A DNA stretch of 64,000 bases from contig NZ_QGGQ01000001.1 of assembly GCF_003148665.1 (NCBI RefSeq), positions 922,133 through 986,132 of the forward strand, written 5' to 3'. A model generated the notes under the pieces. That model had not been told where the DNA came from. It saw only the letters and a program-made list of their open reading frames with translations, and did no database searches. Positions 36,201-44,670 of this stretch are shown piece after piece. The position numbers were made by a program, and so were the translations under genes. The stretch comes from Maribacter polysiphoniae (GTDB lineage Bacteria > Bacteroidota > Bacteroidia > Flavobacteriales > Flavobacteriaceae). The number at the start of each line of letters is the position of its first letter. Positions within the stretch are counted from its first letter, which is position 1.

Positions 36201-36402
36201 GAATATTGCACTAGGCTATAATTTTGAAAAGAACACCTTGGATAGATTGGGTTTAAAATCGCTCAGGATTTATGCTAATGTTCTAAATCCATTTGTATTT
36301 ACCGATTATGATGGCTACGATCCAGAATGGGCGTCTGCAGGTTATGATGTAGGTAGGGTGAGTTCCATTACGTACCAATTAGGGCTAAGTGTAAAACTTT
36401 AA
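33241..36402 (+). CDS. SusC-like TonB-dependent outer-membrane receptor
   Basis: The 1053-residue protein has a signal peptide (ending VKAQ), a carboxypeptidase-regulatory-like domain (about 36-110), the conserved EEVVVVGYGTQKKSDLTGAI before the plug, the plug domain with YVVDGVP and ILKDASSTAIYGSRGTNGVV (about 120-235), and a large beta-barrel ending in YQLGLSVKL. It imports oligosaccharides across the outer membrane with the SusD partner encoded 10 bp downstream. Pectin oligomers are the expected cargo. Confidence 0.95.
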   Translation: MKINLPKGKSFTWVSTSVLFLFLLVAGNVKAQQGKTVSGLITEDGTQGPLPGVNIVEKGTTNGTQTDFDGNYAITLTTDNAVLVLSYLGYSTQEISVGGRTELNATLQEDTQALEEVVVVGYGTQKKSDLTGAITSVGTEALNERNMTSPLEAIQGNVAGVQISSSTGRIGDGFDIVIRGKNSTTGDSEPLYVVDGVPTDGIDFLNPQDIAQIDILKDASSTAIYGSRGTNGVVIVTTKSGTSAKGGINISFDSYLGVKETARLPKMMGGDKWWYYHQSAYLATTATDPMTISPELLQEKVVGTANSVLKQRADNGEVFDWYDAVLKTGIQQNNYLNISGRADNGLSYNIGFGLQNETGNVDNEELDKYTFKIGVNHRISDKFSTGINLTMAHTIQNDGSDVAMREAFRLNPFLTPYAIDDNGNETDELFPQPGKLVYPTSGDYAVNKTSTYNPLLEIKNSTDEYRRWNGIGNVFFQYSPLEWLSFKTTYSAGLNTERRGRAWGAMTNTGIGNDNLPSSELTKEESFNYSWDNQFNIDYTFNEKHNVKLLGLQSLYSDRYESSFSSSRNQPFETGFYNLGSGEQGTFNLNSNFVKQTLSSYAVRLNYSFDNRYLVTLSNRWDGSSLLSESKRWDSFPSAAVAWRISEESFMQEQGTISNLKLRASFGYTGNNNIDAYKTKNILDQSTYYDFGGTAANGFLASSLANPYLGWERTRELNVGVDFGFLKNRISGSVDIYDRLSEDLLEDLALPLESGYPVITANTGSVSNKGVEVALRTLNIDTEKISWETSFTFTKNTNTLESFQGQDESGLVFATDESRVWRIIGESLDAQYNYKFDGIWQADEVAQAESYGQGEGQAKVVDFNGDGVISPGEGKLGIENDRVVLGSSDPTWSGSVFTRLRVGNFDISASAITNQGVFVYSQFHQNFTDVRDRGRQKLDIADWYIPANGANIPAQFSNSYPQARNAGQYWRNDQVGYYRDASFVKVKNIALGYNFEKNTLDRLGLKSLRIYANVLNPFVFTDYDGYDPEWASAGYDVGRVSSITYQLGLSVKL

Positions 36403-36412
36403 AAAAAAAACG

Positions 36413-38029
36413 ATGAAAAAAATAATAACCATTTTAGGATTTTTAGGATTGATCCTTACCTCTTGTAGCGATTATCTGGAAGAGGAAAACCTAGCGAATG
36501 CAACTGCGGAGTCATTCTATTTGACAGAATCGGGCTTTGAGAGTTTGGTCAATGCCAATTATGCCCAATTAAGGGAAATTTATGGGGAGGAAGCTTATAT
36601 GTTTTGTTCCGGTACGGATCTCTATGCGCCAGGTAGGACCGAAGAACCACCAGGGTTAAGTCAATATACCCAATTGAACCCTTCATCCGAAGGTGTCGAC
36701 CATATTTACAATACGGCATATAAGGCCATTCAAACGGCCAATACGGCTTTGTATTATTCAGGGGAAACTGAGCAGACCGCAAATTTGGAGGCCCGTATAG
36801 GTGAAATTAAATACTTAAGGGCCAATGCGTATTTCTTATTGGTACAGACTTATGGCGGAGTGGGTATTGTCACGGATTTTATAGATAGTCCTGTATTGGA
36901 ATTTGATAGAAATTCGGCAGAAGAAGTTTATGATTTGATTATTACCGATTTGATCGATGCCTTGGGAACGGTTTCCACGGGAGGTTTTACGGGAAGGGTA
37001 AACCAAAGGGCAGTTCAGCATTTATTGGCTAAAGTATACTTGACAAGAGGTTATGAGTCTTTTGGTTCAGATGCGGATTTCACAACGGCTGCCGGTTATG
37101 CGGATGACGCTATAGGGGGACAAGCATTGAACTTGACCTTCGAGGAACTTTGGGCACCAAAGAATGACAAAAATGAAGAGGTGATATTCTCCGTACAGTA
37201 TGATGGATCATCCATTAGTACAGATCCCACAGTATTGGGTAACCGACAGGCTTCTTATTTTGGACCTTATTTAGGAGGGTCCGAGGTGGCTGGTGATGCA
37301 CCCTATAGAACGTATAACCTTTGTCCAACTGATTTTGCATTGAGTTTGTATACTCAGGATGATACCCGTTGGGAAGCCACATTCATGAATGAGGTGTTTG
37401 GTAGATATTTCGACTATTACGATGAAGGACCAGACAGCGGTTTGCCCATTAGCGATTTTTATGAACCACAATGGTTTACACCAGCAGACAGCTTGGCTTA
37501 CGTTACCACCCAAGCTTTAACTGCAGATTTCGAATACCACTCCTATGGTACGCATTCCGCACAAGTGGTAAGTTTGGATTATGAAACTATCCCCGTAAAG
37601 AAATTTGATGATCCAGAAGCACAATTCGGCGAAGAAACAAGTACTCGTGATATTATCCTCTCAAGACTTGGGGATACTTATTTAATTGCTGCTGAGGCTT
37701 ATTTGCAAGCCGCAGATCCAGCGACCGCGTTGAGCAGGCTCAATGTTGTCAGGGAACGTGCTGGGGTAGCTCCGGCAGAAATCGGTGATTTGGATATTGA
37801 TTATATATTGGATGAAAGGGCTCGCGAACTTTTAGGGGAATACCACAGATGGTTTGATTTAAAACGAACTGGAAAATTGGTTGAAAGAGCTTCGCTCCAC
37901 CATTATCTGATACAGGAAGCCAATTTTGTTGGTGCAGGAGGGGAACTTAAGATTTTAAGGCCAATTCCACAAAAGGCATTGGATTTAAATTTAAATAAAG
38001 ATTATCCTCAAAATCCCGCTTACAACTAG
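36413..38029 (+). CDS. SusD/RagB-like surface glycan-binding lipoprotein
   Basis: The 538-residue protein starts with a lipoprotein signal (lipobox LTSC), and the acidic residues right after the cysteine (SDYLEEE) resemble the surface-export signal of Bacteroidota lipoproteins. SusD features are the N-terminal TPR-like helices with EIKYLRANAYFLLVQTYGGV, and the C-terminal ILDERARELLGEYHRWFDLKRTGKL with the final LRPIPQKALDLN. It forms the lid of the SusC channel encoded just upstream. Confidence 0.95.
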   Translation: MKKIITILGFLGLILTSCSDYLEEENLANATAESFYLTESGFESLVNANYAQLREIYGEEAYMFCSGTDLYAPGRTEEPPGLSQYTQLNPSSEGVDHIYNTAYKAIQTANTALYYSGETEQTANLEARIGEIKYLRANAYFLLVQTYGGVGIVTDFIDSPVLEFDRNSAEEVYDLIITDLIDALGTVSTGGFTGRVNQRAVQHLLAKVYLTRGYESFGSDADFTTAAGYADDAIGGQALNLTFEELWAPKNDKNEEVIFSVQYDGSSISTDPTVLGNRQASYFGPYLGGSEVAGDAPYRTYNLCPTDFALSLYTQDDTRWEATFMNEVFGRYFDYYDEGPDSGLPISDFYEPQWFTPADSLAYVTTQALTADFEYHSYGTHSAQVVSLDYETIPVKKFDDPEAQFGEETSTRDIILSRLGDTYLIAAEAYLQAADPATALSRLNVVRERAGVAPAEIGDLDIDYILDERARELLGEYHRWFDLKRTGKLVERASLHHYLIQEANFVGAGGELKILRPIPQKALDLNLNKDYPQNPAYN

Positions 38030-38095
38030 AATTGTTTGTTTTGACTTTCTAATGAGGATAACAAATAGAATTATCGTTTGAGTTAGTTTAATTTA

Positions 38096-38127
38096 GGGAT
38101 TTGGTGAAAGTGATTTTATCAAATCCC
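38096..38127 (+). terminator. Hairpin between susD and the DUF4861 gene
   Basis: GGGATTTG at 38096-38103 pairs with CAAATCCC at 38120-38127; the loop is 16 bases and can add a few weaker pairs. The right arm runs into TTCTTTA rather than a pure T tract. It may be a partial terminator or RNA-stabilising stem that sets the ratio of SusCD to the downstream enzymes. No clear promoter is seen in the 200-bp gap. Confidence 0.45.
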
Positions 38128-38229
38128 TTCTTTACCTTAGACAGAACCACACCGTAAAGGCTTATTCTATTTGTCAATTTCGGATTCATGGTACAGATGT
38201 GACCGAGTTTAAAAAATAAAATCAATAGC

Positions 38230-39219
38230 ATGAAAAAAACAGTACTTCTTTTAATTTTATGTTTAGCGACATTTTTTGCTTGTAAAGAGGGGACTACAAA
38301 CAAGATAAATACAGAGGAAACTACCCAAGATCAAAAGGCTCCGAAAACCTATGCGGAGATATCCATTAAAGAGGGAGGTCATTGGGAAGGAAAAAAATAT
38401 GTTGGTGAAGCTTTTACTTTTAAAAATGTTGAATACCTGAAAGCTCCGGACAGTCTTACAGATCATTCGTATTATGTTCGTTATGAAGGTCCTGGTTGGG
38501 AAAGTAACAAAGTTGGGTACCGTTTGTACTTGGATTGGAGAAATGCCATTGATATTTTTGGAAAGAAAGTCGATACCATGGTGCTCTCCAAAGTAGGTTT
38601 GGATAATTATGACTCTTATCATGAGGATAGTGAATGGGGTCAAGATATCCTTAAGGCCGGTAAATCCTTAGGTATAGGGTCGTACGGACTTTTTGATGGG
38701 AATAAGAATGTTGCCCATTTCAAAAAGGTCGATTCCACGACAGCTAGGATAATGAATACGAAAGAAGGGTCGGGTGTTGTTGTCAATTATTACGGATGGA
38801 CCGTTATGGATAACACTATGGATCTACAGGCGGATCTGTTCATCGAGCCTGATTCACGTATGACGAAGGCTACCTTAACGCCCTCAAAAAGTATCCCCGG
38901 TCTTAGTACCGGTCTCGTAAAATTTGAAGGTATCGACCTTGTCAAAAAGGAAAGTGAAAATGGGGAATGGGCTTATATAGCTACATACGGGGAGCAGACC
39001 TTGGTTCCCGATCGCTTGGGCATGGCCCTATTTTATAAGGTAGACGATGTTGAAAAAATATCCGATTCCGAATTTGACCATTTGGTGGTTTTTAACCCTA
39101 CTACCAAGCCCATTACCTATTATTTTGCCGCTGCATGGGAAAAGGAAAAGGAAGGTTTGAAAAATAAGGCCGATTTCTTTGCTTATCTAGATGAATCGTT
39201 GACTTCACTAAGCCAATAA
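38230..39219 (+). CDS. DUF4861 lipoprotein
   Basis: The 329-residue protein begins with a lipoprotein signal (LATFFAC). The rest is a single domain of the DUF4861 type, with HSYYVRYEGPGWESNKVGYRLY, then DWRNAIDIFGKK, and the later SYHEDSEWGQDILKAGKSLG. This family is repeatedly found beside GH105 and GH28 genes in pectin loci of Bacteroidota and is suspected of carbohydrate binding or cleavage; no reaction is established to my knowledge. Two GH105 genes follow here. Confidence 0.8.
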   Translation: MKKTVLLLILCLATFFACKEGTTNKINTEETTQDQKAPKTYAEISIKEGGHWEGKKYVGEAFTFKNVEYLKAPDSLTDHSYYVRYEGPGWESNKVGYRLYLDWRNAIDIFGKKVDTMVLSKVGLDNYDSYHEDSEWGQDILKAGKSLGIGSYGLFDGNKNVAHFKKVDSTTARIMNTKEGSGVVVNYYGWTVMDNTMDLQADLFIEPDSRMTKATLTPSKSIPGLSTGLVKFEGIDLVKKESENGEWAYIATYGEQTLVPDRLGMALFYKVDDVEKISDSEFDHLVVFNPTTKPITYYFAAAWEKEKEGLKNKADFFAYLDESLTSLSQ

Positions 39220-39229
39220 AATATTTATT

Positions 39230-39670
39230 ATGCGTACTAAACACTTTTTTATTAGAATTAACCATTCTTTTACTTGCTTCATTTTTGTGTTCCTTTTGGT
39301 ACAAACCTTAGTAGCCCAAGAAAAAGTGTTCACTATTGAAAATTGTGTGAACACTTTTGATTTGGACAAAAAACATACGACTGAGGTCGGTTACCAATAT
39401 TGGTTTGCCGATAAGGATTTTTTGGATGGTAGAACGCTGAAGATGAGTGTTGTGGAACCAAATAAGGCAACACATGCGCCACACAAACACGTAGAGGATG
39501 AGTTTTTTTTCATTCTGGAAGGATCTGCGGAGTTTTATCTAGATGGAAAAACAGTTACCGTTCCACCGTATACGAGCCTATACTGTCCTTCGAATATAAT
39601 GCATGGGATACGTAATGTTGGTGATACGCAATTAAAGTATTTGGTCATTAAAAAATATCCTAGCAATTAA
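39230..39670 (+). CDS. Exported cupin, KdgF-like candidate
   Basis: The 146-residue protein has a long N-terminal hydrophobic stretch ending LVQTLVAQ, consistent with export to the periplasm. The mature part is one cupin with metal-ligand motifs APHKHVEDEFFFILEG and, later, NIMHGIRNVG. In pectin and alginate catabolism the cupin KdgF helps open unsaturated uronates to linear ketouronates, but KdgF is normally cytoplasmic. Placement 10 bp after the DUF4861 gene and one base before the first GH105 gene supports a role on the unsaturated product; identity with KdgF is not proven. Confidence 0.7.
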   Translation: MRTKHFFIRINHSFTCFIFVFLLVQTLVAQEKVFTIENCVNTFDLDKKHTTEVGYQYWFADKDFLDGRTLKMSVVEPNKATHAPHKHVEDEFFFILEGSAEFYLDGKTVTVPPYTSLYCPSNIMHGIRNVGDTQLKYLVIKKYPSN

Positions 39671-39671
39671 G

Positions 39672-40916
39672 ATGAATGCTTTTAGCCATAAGTTTATGAA
39701 GGTTGGATTTGAAATCGTCGGATTTGTTGTGTTCTTACTGCTGTCTTTTGGTTGCAAGCAATCAGTTAAGACGCCCAATGCGCAGGAACCATTGAATCCC
39801 ATGGTCATTTCGGATAGTTTGCCGTGGTCAGAACGAATGGCACTTTCGGTAATAAAACGTCATCCAGAGGCATGGCAGACAGAAAATGATTCGGTCGTAA
39901 AATGGAATTATAAGATAGGATTACTGTGTACCTCATTCGAGGAGCTCTTCAAGAAAACCAGAAATATAAAATACAGTGATTATGTGGAGGCGTATTCTAA
40001 AAAAGTCATAGATAGTTCTGGTCAAATCCTGAATTACCGGATGGACGCTTATAATATTGATATGATCAATTCGGGTAAAATACTTTTTTTCCTTTATGAT
40101 AAAACCAATGACAAGCGTTACTTAAATGCTTTAAGAACCCTTCGATTACAATTAAAGGGACATCCTCGGACAAAATCTGGTGGATTTTGGCACAAAAAGA
40201 TATATCCCAATCAAATGTGGTTGGATGGCCTGTATATGGGTGCCCCATTTTACGCAGCTTATAACGTGCGTTTTGAGAAAGCCGATAAAATCGATGACAT
40301 CATCAAACAATTCAGGTTGGTGTACCAAAATACCTTTGACGAAGAAACCGGTTTGCTTTACCACGCGTGGGACGAAAGTAAACAAATGGAATGGGCGGAT
40401 AAACTGACCGGTAAATCCCCTGGATTTTGGTCAAGATCAATGGGATGGTATATGATGGCCATGGTAGATGTGCTTGATTATATTCCTGATGGACATCCAG
40501 GACGTGATGAGATTATAGGCTATCTCAATAAGTTATCGGAGGCCTTGGCCAAGCATCAGCATGAAACGGGTCTTTGGTATCAAGTTACCGACCTGCCAAA
40601 TAAGGAAGGTAATTATTTGGAGGCTTCGGCCTCATGTATGTTCGTCTATGCATTTGCCAAAGGGCATACAAAGGGATATCTCCCTGAAAAATATTATTCA
40701 TTGGCCCAGAAAGCATTTAATGGTATTGTTAATGCATTGATAAAAATAGACGAAGATGGTGAAATACATATAACCCAAATATGCGGTAGTGCCGGCTTGG
40801 GAGGAATTCCATATCGTGATGGCTCTTTTGAATATTACGTCGGTGAGAAGATAAAGACCGATAATCTACATGGTACCGGTCCTTTTATTTTAGCGGCACT
40901 CTCACTGGATCAATAA
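39672..40916 (+). CDS. GH105 unsaturated uronyl hydrolase, lipoprotein (first copy)
   Basis: GH105 enzymes remove the unsaturated galacturonate left at the non-reducing end by pectate or rhamnogalacturonan lyases. The 414-residue protein has a lipoprotein signal (lipobox LSFGC), an (alpha/alpha)6 barrel, and the YteR-type catalytic Asp185 in QMWLDGLYMGAPFYA. Also present are YHAWDESKQMEWAD and FWSRSMGWYMMAMVDVLDYIP. A second GH105 gene follows 29 bp later and is clearly paralogous along its whole length. Confidence 0.93.
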   Translation: MNAFSHKFMKVGFEIVGFVVFLLLSFGCKQSVKTPNAQEPLNPMVISDSLPWSERMALSVIKRHPEAWQTENDSVVKWNYKIGLLCTSFEELFKKTRNIKYSDYVEAYSKKVIDSSGQILNYRMDAYNIDMINSGKILFFLYDKTNDKRYLNALRTLRLQLKGHPRTKSGGFWHKKIYPNQMWLDGLYMGAPFYAAYNVRFEKADKIDDIIKQFRLVYQNTFDEETGLLYHAWDESKQMEWADKLTGKSPGFWSRSMGWYMMAMVDVLDYIPDGHPGRDEIIGYLNKLSEALAKHQHETGLWYQVTDLPNKEGNYLEASASCMFVYAFAKGHTKGYLPEKYYSLAQKAFNGIVNALIKIDEDGEIHITQICGSAGLGGIPYRDGSFEYYVGEKIKTDNLHGTGPFILAALSLDQ

Positions 40917-40945
40917 CATTTTTGATAATAAAAAAACAAGACTAA

Positions 40946-42172
40946 ATGAACAAAATTTATCTTCCAATCGTTATCCTTCTCTTCTTCTTTTGCAACTGCA
41001 AGGAAGCTTCAAAAGGAAAGAATGCAGCAAACACATCCGTGGAAATGTCGGTCCCGACCAATCTAAAATGGTCAGAACGTATGGCTCTTTCCGAAATCCA
41101 TCGTTTCCCAGATCCAACCCTGCTCGATTTCCAAGAGAAGTCAAGATGGAGTTATACCAACGGTTTGGTCCTACAGGCCATGTCAAGGGTATATACACAG
41201 ACAAAGAACGAGAAATTATATGACTACATTTATGATTACGGGAATCGTATGATCAATAGCGATGGTAGTATAAAAACTTATAAATCAAGTAATTATAATT
41301 TGGATATGATCAAGTCCGGGGATGTCACTTTCTACTTGTATCAAAAAACCAAGGAACCGAGATTTAAAGCGGCTATGGATACCCTACATCGTCAGTTAGA
41401 GGGTCAGCCAACGACTTCGGAGGGTGGTTATTGGCATAAAAAACGCTATCCTTATCAAATGTGGCTGGATGGTGTTTTTATGGCAGAACCGTTTCATGCG
41501 AAATATGCGATGGAGTTTATGGATGGCGTGGAAGCCGAAAAAGTTTTGGATAAAATAGTATTGCAGTTCGATCTTATTGAGAAACACAATAAAGATCCCA
41601 AAACGGGACTATATTACCACGGATGGGATGAAAGTAAAGCGCAGAGATGGGCAGATAAGGAAACCGGACTTTCAGAAAATTTTTGGTCACGGGGTATGGG
41701 TTGGTACGGTATGGCACTGGTGGATGTCTTGGATTATCTTCCTAAGAACCATTCGGGCCGGGACCGTATTATTGGGTATTTAAATGGGTATGTTGAGGCC
41801 ATTGTAAAGTATCAGGATAAGACAGGTGCTTGGTATCAAGTACTTAATCTGCCGGAAAAAGAAGGAAATTATCTAGAGGCAACGGGTACATCAATGTTTA
41901 CTTATACCTTAGCAAAAGGGGTCAATAATGGGTATATTCCCAAAGAATATCTCGATTATGCCAAGAAGGGTTTTGAGGGTATTATAGAGCAGTTTGTGAC
42001 CATTGAGGACAATGGGGTCATTAACCTGAATAAATGTTGTGGTGTGGCCGGCTTGGGAGGTGACCCGTATAGGGACGGTAGCTTTGACTACTATATTAAT
42101 GAGATCATTCGGTCGAACGACCCCAAGGGTACCGGACCATTTATTTTCGCAGCATTGGAACTTGATAAATAA
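40946..42172 (+). CDS. GH105 unsaturated uronyl hydrolase, lipoprotein (second copy)
   Basis: This 408-residue paralogue of the preceding gene keeps all landmarks: QMWLDGVFMAEPFHA with Asp175 as the catalytic residue, YHGWDESKAQRWAD, NFWSRGMGWYGMALVDVLDYLP and the C-terminal CCGVAGLGGDPYRDGSFDYY. The signal peptide ends in a Cys-rich stretch (FFCNCKE) consistent with lipidation. Differences near the substrate pocket (for example MGAPFYA against MAEPFHA) suggest the two act on different unsaturated ends, such as homogalacturonan and rhamnogalacturonan products. Confidence 0.93.
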   Translation: MNKIYLPIVILLFFFCNCKEASKGKNAANTSVEMSVPTNLKWSERMALSEIHRFPDPTLLDFQEKSRWSYTNGLVLQAMSRVYTQTKNEKLYDYIYDYGNRMINSDGSIKTYKSSNYNLDMIKSGDVTFYLYQKTKEPRFKAAMDTLHRQLEGQPTTSEGGYWHKKRYPYQMWLDGVFMAEPFHAKYAMEFMDGVEAEKVLDKIVLQFDLIEKHNKDPKTGLYYHGWDESKAQRWADKETGLSENFWSRGMGWYGMALVDVLDYLPKNHSGRDRIIGYLNGYVEAIVKYQDKTGAWYQVLNLPEKEGNYLEATGTSMFTYTLAKGVNNGYIPKEYLDYAKKGFEGIIEQFVTIEDNGVINLNKCCGVAGLGGDPYRDGSFDYYINEIIRSNDPKGTGPFIFAALELDK

Positions 42173-42183
42173 AATATAAGCGC

Positions 42184-43590
42184 ATGAAGAATTCAAGAAG
42201 AAAATTTTTAACATCCATAAGCATGTTGGCAGCCGCCAGTGCTTTTCCGGTTCAATCTTTTGGTTTTGGCAAATCAAGGAAACTTAAGGTCGTACTTGTT
42301 GGGACAGGTATCCGTGGTACGAGTTTTTGGGGCAAAAGATTGGTGGATGAATATTCCGATATTTTGGAGTTCGTAGGTTTAAGTGACGTGAATTCGGGTA
42401 GATTGGACTATGCCAAGGAATATATTGGTGTTACATGCCCCTTGTTCACCAACTTTGATAAAATGCTAAAGAAGACCAAACCGGATTTGGTTATCGTGAC
42501 CACGGTTGATGCCACCCACCATGAGTTCATTATCAAGGGATTGGAATTCGGTTGTGATGTGCTAACGGAAAAACCACTTACAACCGATGGGGACAAGGCC
42601 CAAAGAATCCTGGATGCCGAAAGAAAATCGGGAAAAAACCTGATCGTAGGTTTCAATTACCGATGGAGTCCCTATAATACCAAGATCAAGGAGCTATTAA
42701 TGGACAAAACGATCGGCGATATTACGTCGGTTGATTTTCATTGGTACTTGAACACCTATCATGGGGCTTCTTATTTTCGGAGATGGCATGGTCTAAAGGA
42801 TAAAGGAGGTTCCCTATGGGTACATAAGGCCACACACCACTTTGATCTTCTGAACTGGTGGTTGGATTCCGACCCCAGTGAGGTATTTGCATATGGCAAT
42901 TTGGAACATTATGGTTCAAATGGACCATTTAAGGGTGCGAATTGTAGGACCTGTGAACATAAGGGAAATTGTGAGTATTATTTTGATATCACCAAGAATC
43001 AAAGATTGATGGATCTATATGTGGCCAACGAAAACCACGATGGTTATATCAGGGATAATTGTTTGTTCAGGGATGAAATAGATATTTATGATAAAATGTC
43101 GGCACAGATCAAATACGCCAATGATGTTACCGTAAACTATTCATTGACCACCTATTCGCCTTTTGAAGGTTGGAGGATAGCCTTTAACGGAACAAAAGGT
43201 AGGATTGAAGCATCCTTGGATATACCCTATAACATAAACACCAACGTTGACCAAGCAGAAATGCATGCCAAGGAGATGGAGCAAAATGCGGTGGAAGAGG
43301 CGATGACAGAAAACATAATCGTACATAAGCTTTGGAGTGATTTTGACACCGTGACGGTTCCTACAGAGAAAGGTGGCCATGGAGGTGGTGATAAACGTTT
43401 GCATGATAAAATATTCAAAACACCGGAAATAGAAGATCCTTATGCTAGATCCGCAGGGATCAGGGATGGTATCATGTCCATACTTATCGGAATTGGTGCA
43501 CGAAATAGTATTGAGACGGGGAATCCGATCAAAATAGCGGACTTAACCGATTTGGTCCCTCAGGCTAAGAGAATTAAAAGCACCAAATAA
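42184..43590 (+). CDS. Tat-exported Gfo/Idh/MocA-family oxidoreductase
   Basis: The 468-residue protein begins with a twin-arginine signal (NSRRKFLTSISMLAAASAF), meaning it is exported folded, probably with its nicotinamide cofactor. A Rossmann domain follows (KVVLVGTGIRGTSFWGK) and the family motif with the catalytic lysine, CDVLTEKPLTT. The C-terminal domain contains a CxxCxxxxxC cluster (CRTCEHKGNC, near residue 258) not present in the next protein, possibly a metal or disulfide site. Such proteins can be sugar dehydrogenases or NAD-dependent glycosidases of the GH109 kind. Here it likely modifies a pectin side-chain sugar; the substrate is unknown. Confidence 0.88.
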   Translation: MKNSRRKFLTSISMLAAASAFPVQSFGFGKSRKLKVVLVGTGIRGTSFWGKRLVDEYSDILEFVGLSDVNSGRLDYAKEYIGVTCPLFTNFDKMLKKTKPDLVIVTTVDATHHEFIIKGLEFGCDVLTEKPLTTDGDKAQRILDAERKSGKNLIVGFNYRWSPYNTKIKELLMDKTIGDITSVDFHWYLNTYHGASYFRRWHGLKDKGGSLWVHKATHHFDLLNWWLDSDPSEVFAYGNLEHYGSNGPFKGANCRTCEHKGNCEYYFDITKNQRLMDLYVANENHDGYIRDNCLFRDEIDIYDKMSAQIKYANDVTVNYSLTTYSPFEGWRIAFNGTKGRIEASLDIPYNINTNVDQAEMHAKEMEQNAVEEAMTENIIVHKLWSDFDTVTVPTEKGGHGGGDKRLHDKIFKTPEIEDPYARSAGIRDGIMSILIGIGARNSIETGNPIKIADLTDLVPQAKRIKSTK

Positions 43591-43626
43591 TATGAATCGC
43601 GTTTAGCTTTAAATAAAACCATTTTT

Positions 43627-44670
43627 ATGAAACCTGTTAAGACAGCAATATGCTCCTATGGTATTAGTGGCTCGGTTTTTCATGCGCCATTTATTTCTGT
43701 AAATCCAAATTTTGAGTTGTATGGGGTTTGGGAGCGGACCAAAAACAATGCACGGAAAAGATACCCCGACATTAAGACTTTTAGAAGTTTGGAAGAATTA
43801 TTGGCGGATGACAATATAGAATTGGTTGTTGTGAATACCCCGAGTGTTACCCATTTCGATTATGCCAAAAAGGTGATAACATCAGGGAAGCATCTCATCG
43901 TGGAAAAACCTTTTACGGCCACATCATCCCAAGCGAAGGAATTGATCGAATTGGCCAAAAAGGAGGGTGTTAAACTTTCCGTTTATCACAATAGAAGATA
44001 TGATAGCGATTGTAAAACGGTCGAAAAGGTACTAAAGGATGGTTTGCTGGGAAAAGTTGTGGAAGCGGAAATCCGTTATGACCGCTTTAACCCTGAACTG
44101 AGCTATAAAAAACACAAAGAAATACCTACCGAGGGGGTAGGAAGCTTATACGACTTGGGTTCCCATTTAATTGATCAAGCCATTCATCTGTTTGGGATGC
44201 CAAAGGCAGTATTTGCTGATTTGGATTCGTTACGCCCCAATTCAAGGGTGGTTGATTATTTTGATGTAAAACTGTTTTACGCTTCGCATAGGGTCTCCTT
44301 AAAATCGAGTTATTATGTGCGAGAGGCATTACCGGGAATTGTCTTTCACGGTACTAAGGGGTCATTTATAAAACCAAAGGGCGACATTCAAGAAGAAGAA
44401 CTACAAGCCGGTAAAACACCGGGTACAAAGGATTGGGGTCTTGAACCTAAGAGCGGGGAAGGATTATTGCACACTGAAATTGACGGGACGATTGTTAAGG
44501 AAAGGATCCCGACACTGCGCGGTGATTATATGGAATATTACGAAGGAATATACGAGGCTATTCGAAATAATAAACCGTTAAACGTCACAGCAACAGAGGC
44601 TATGCAAGTAATTAAGGTAATTGAGGCTGCCCAGAAAAGCAATATAGAAAAGAAAACAATTGATTTATGA
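43627..44670 (+). CDS. Cytoplasmic Gfo/Idh/MocA-family oxidoreductase
   Basis: This 347-residue protein lacks an export signal. It has the N-terminal nucleotide fold (KTAICSYGISGSVFHAPF, with the usual glycines partly changed to serine), the motif KHLIVEKPFTATSSQA and a C-terminal substrate domain with YDLGSHLIDQAIHLFG. Members of this subgroup (YvaA/IolW-like) oxidise or reduce sugars and inositols. Its stop codon overlaps the start of the DUF5060 gene (ATGA), tying it to that glycosidase. Confidence 0.88.
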   Translation: MKPVKTAICSYGISGSVFHAPFISVNPNFELYGVWERTKNNARKRYPDIKTFRSLEELLADDNIELVVVNTPSVTHFDYAKKVITSGKHLIVEKPFTATSSQAKELIELAKKEGVKLSVYHNRRYDSDCKTVEKVLKDGLLGKVVEAEIRYDRFNPELSYKKHKEIPTEGVGSLYDLGSHLIDQAIHLFGMPKAVFADLDSLRPNSRVVDYFDVKLFYASHRVSLKSSYYVREALPGIVFHGTKGSFIKPKGDIQEEELQAGKTPGTKDWGLEPKSGEGLLHTEIDGTIVKERIPTLRGDYMEYYEGIYEAIRNNKPLNVTATEAMQVIKVIEAAQKSNIEKKTIDL

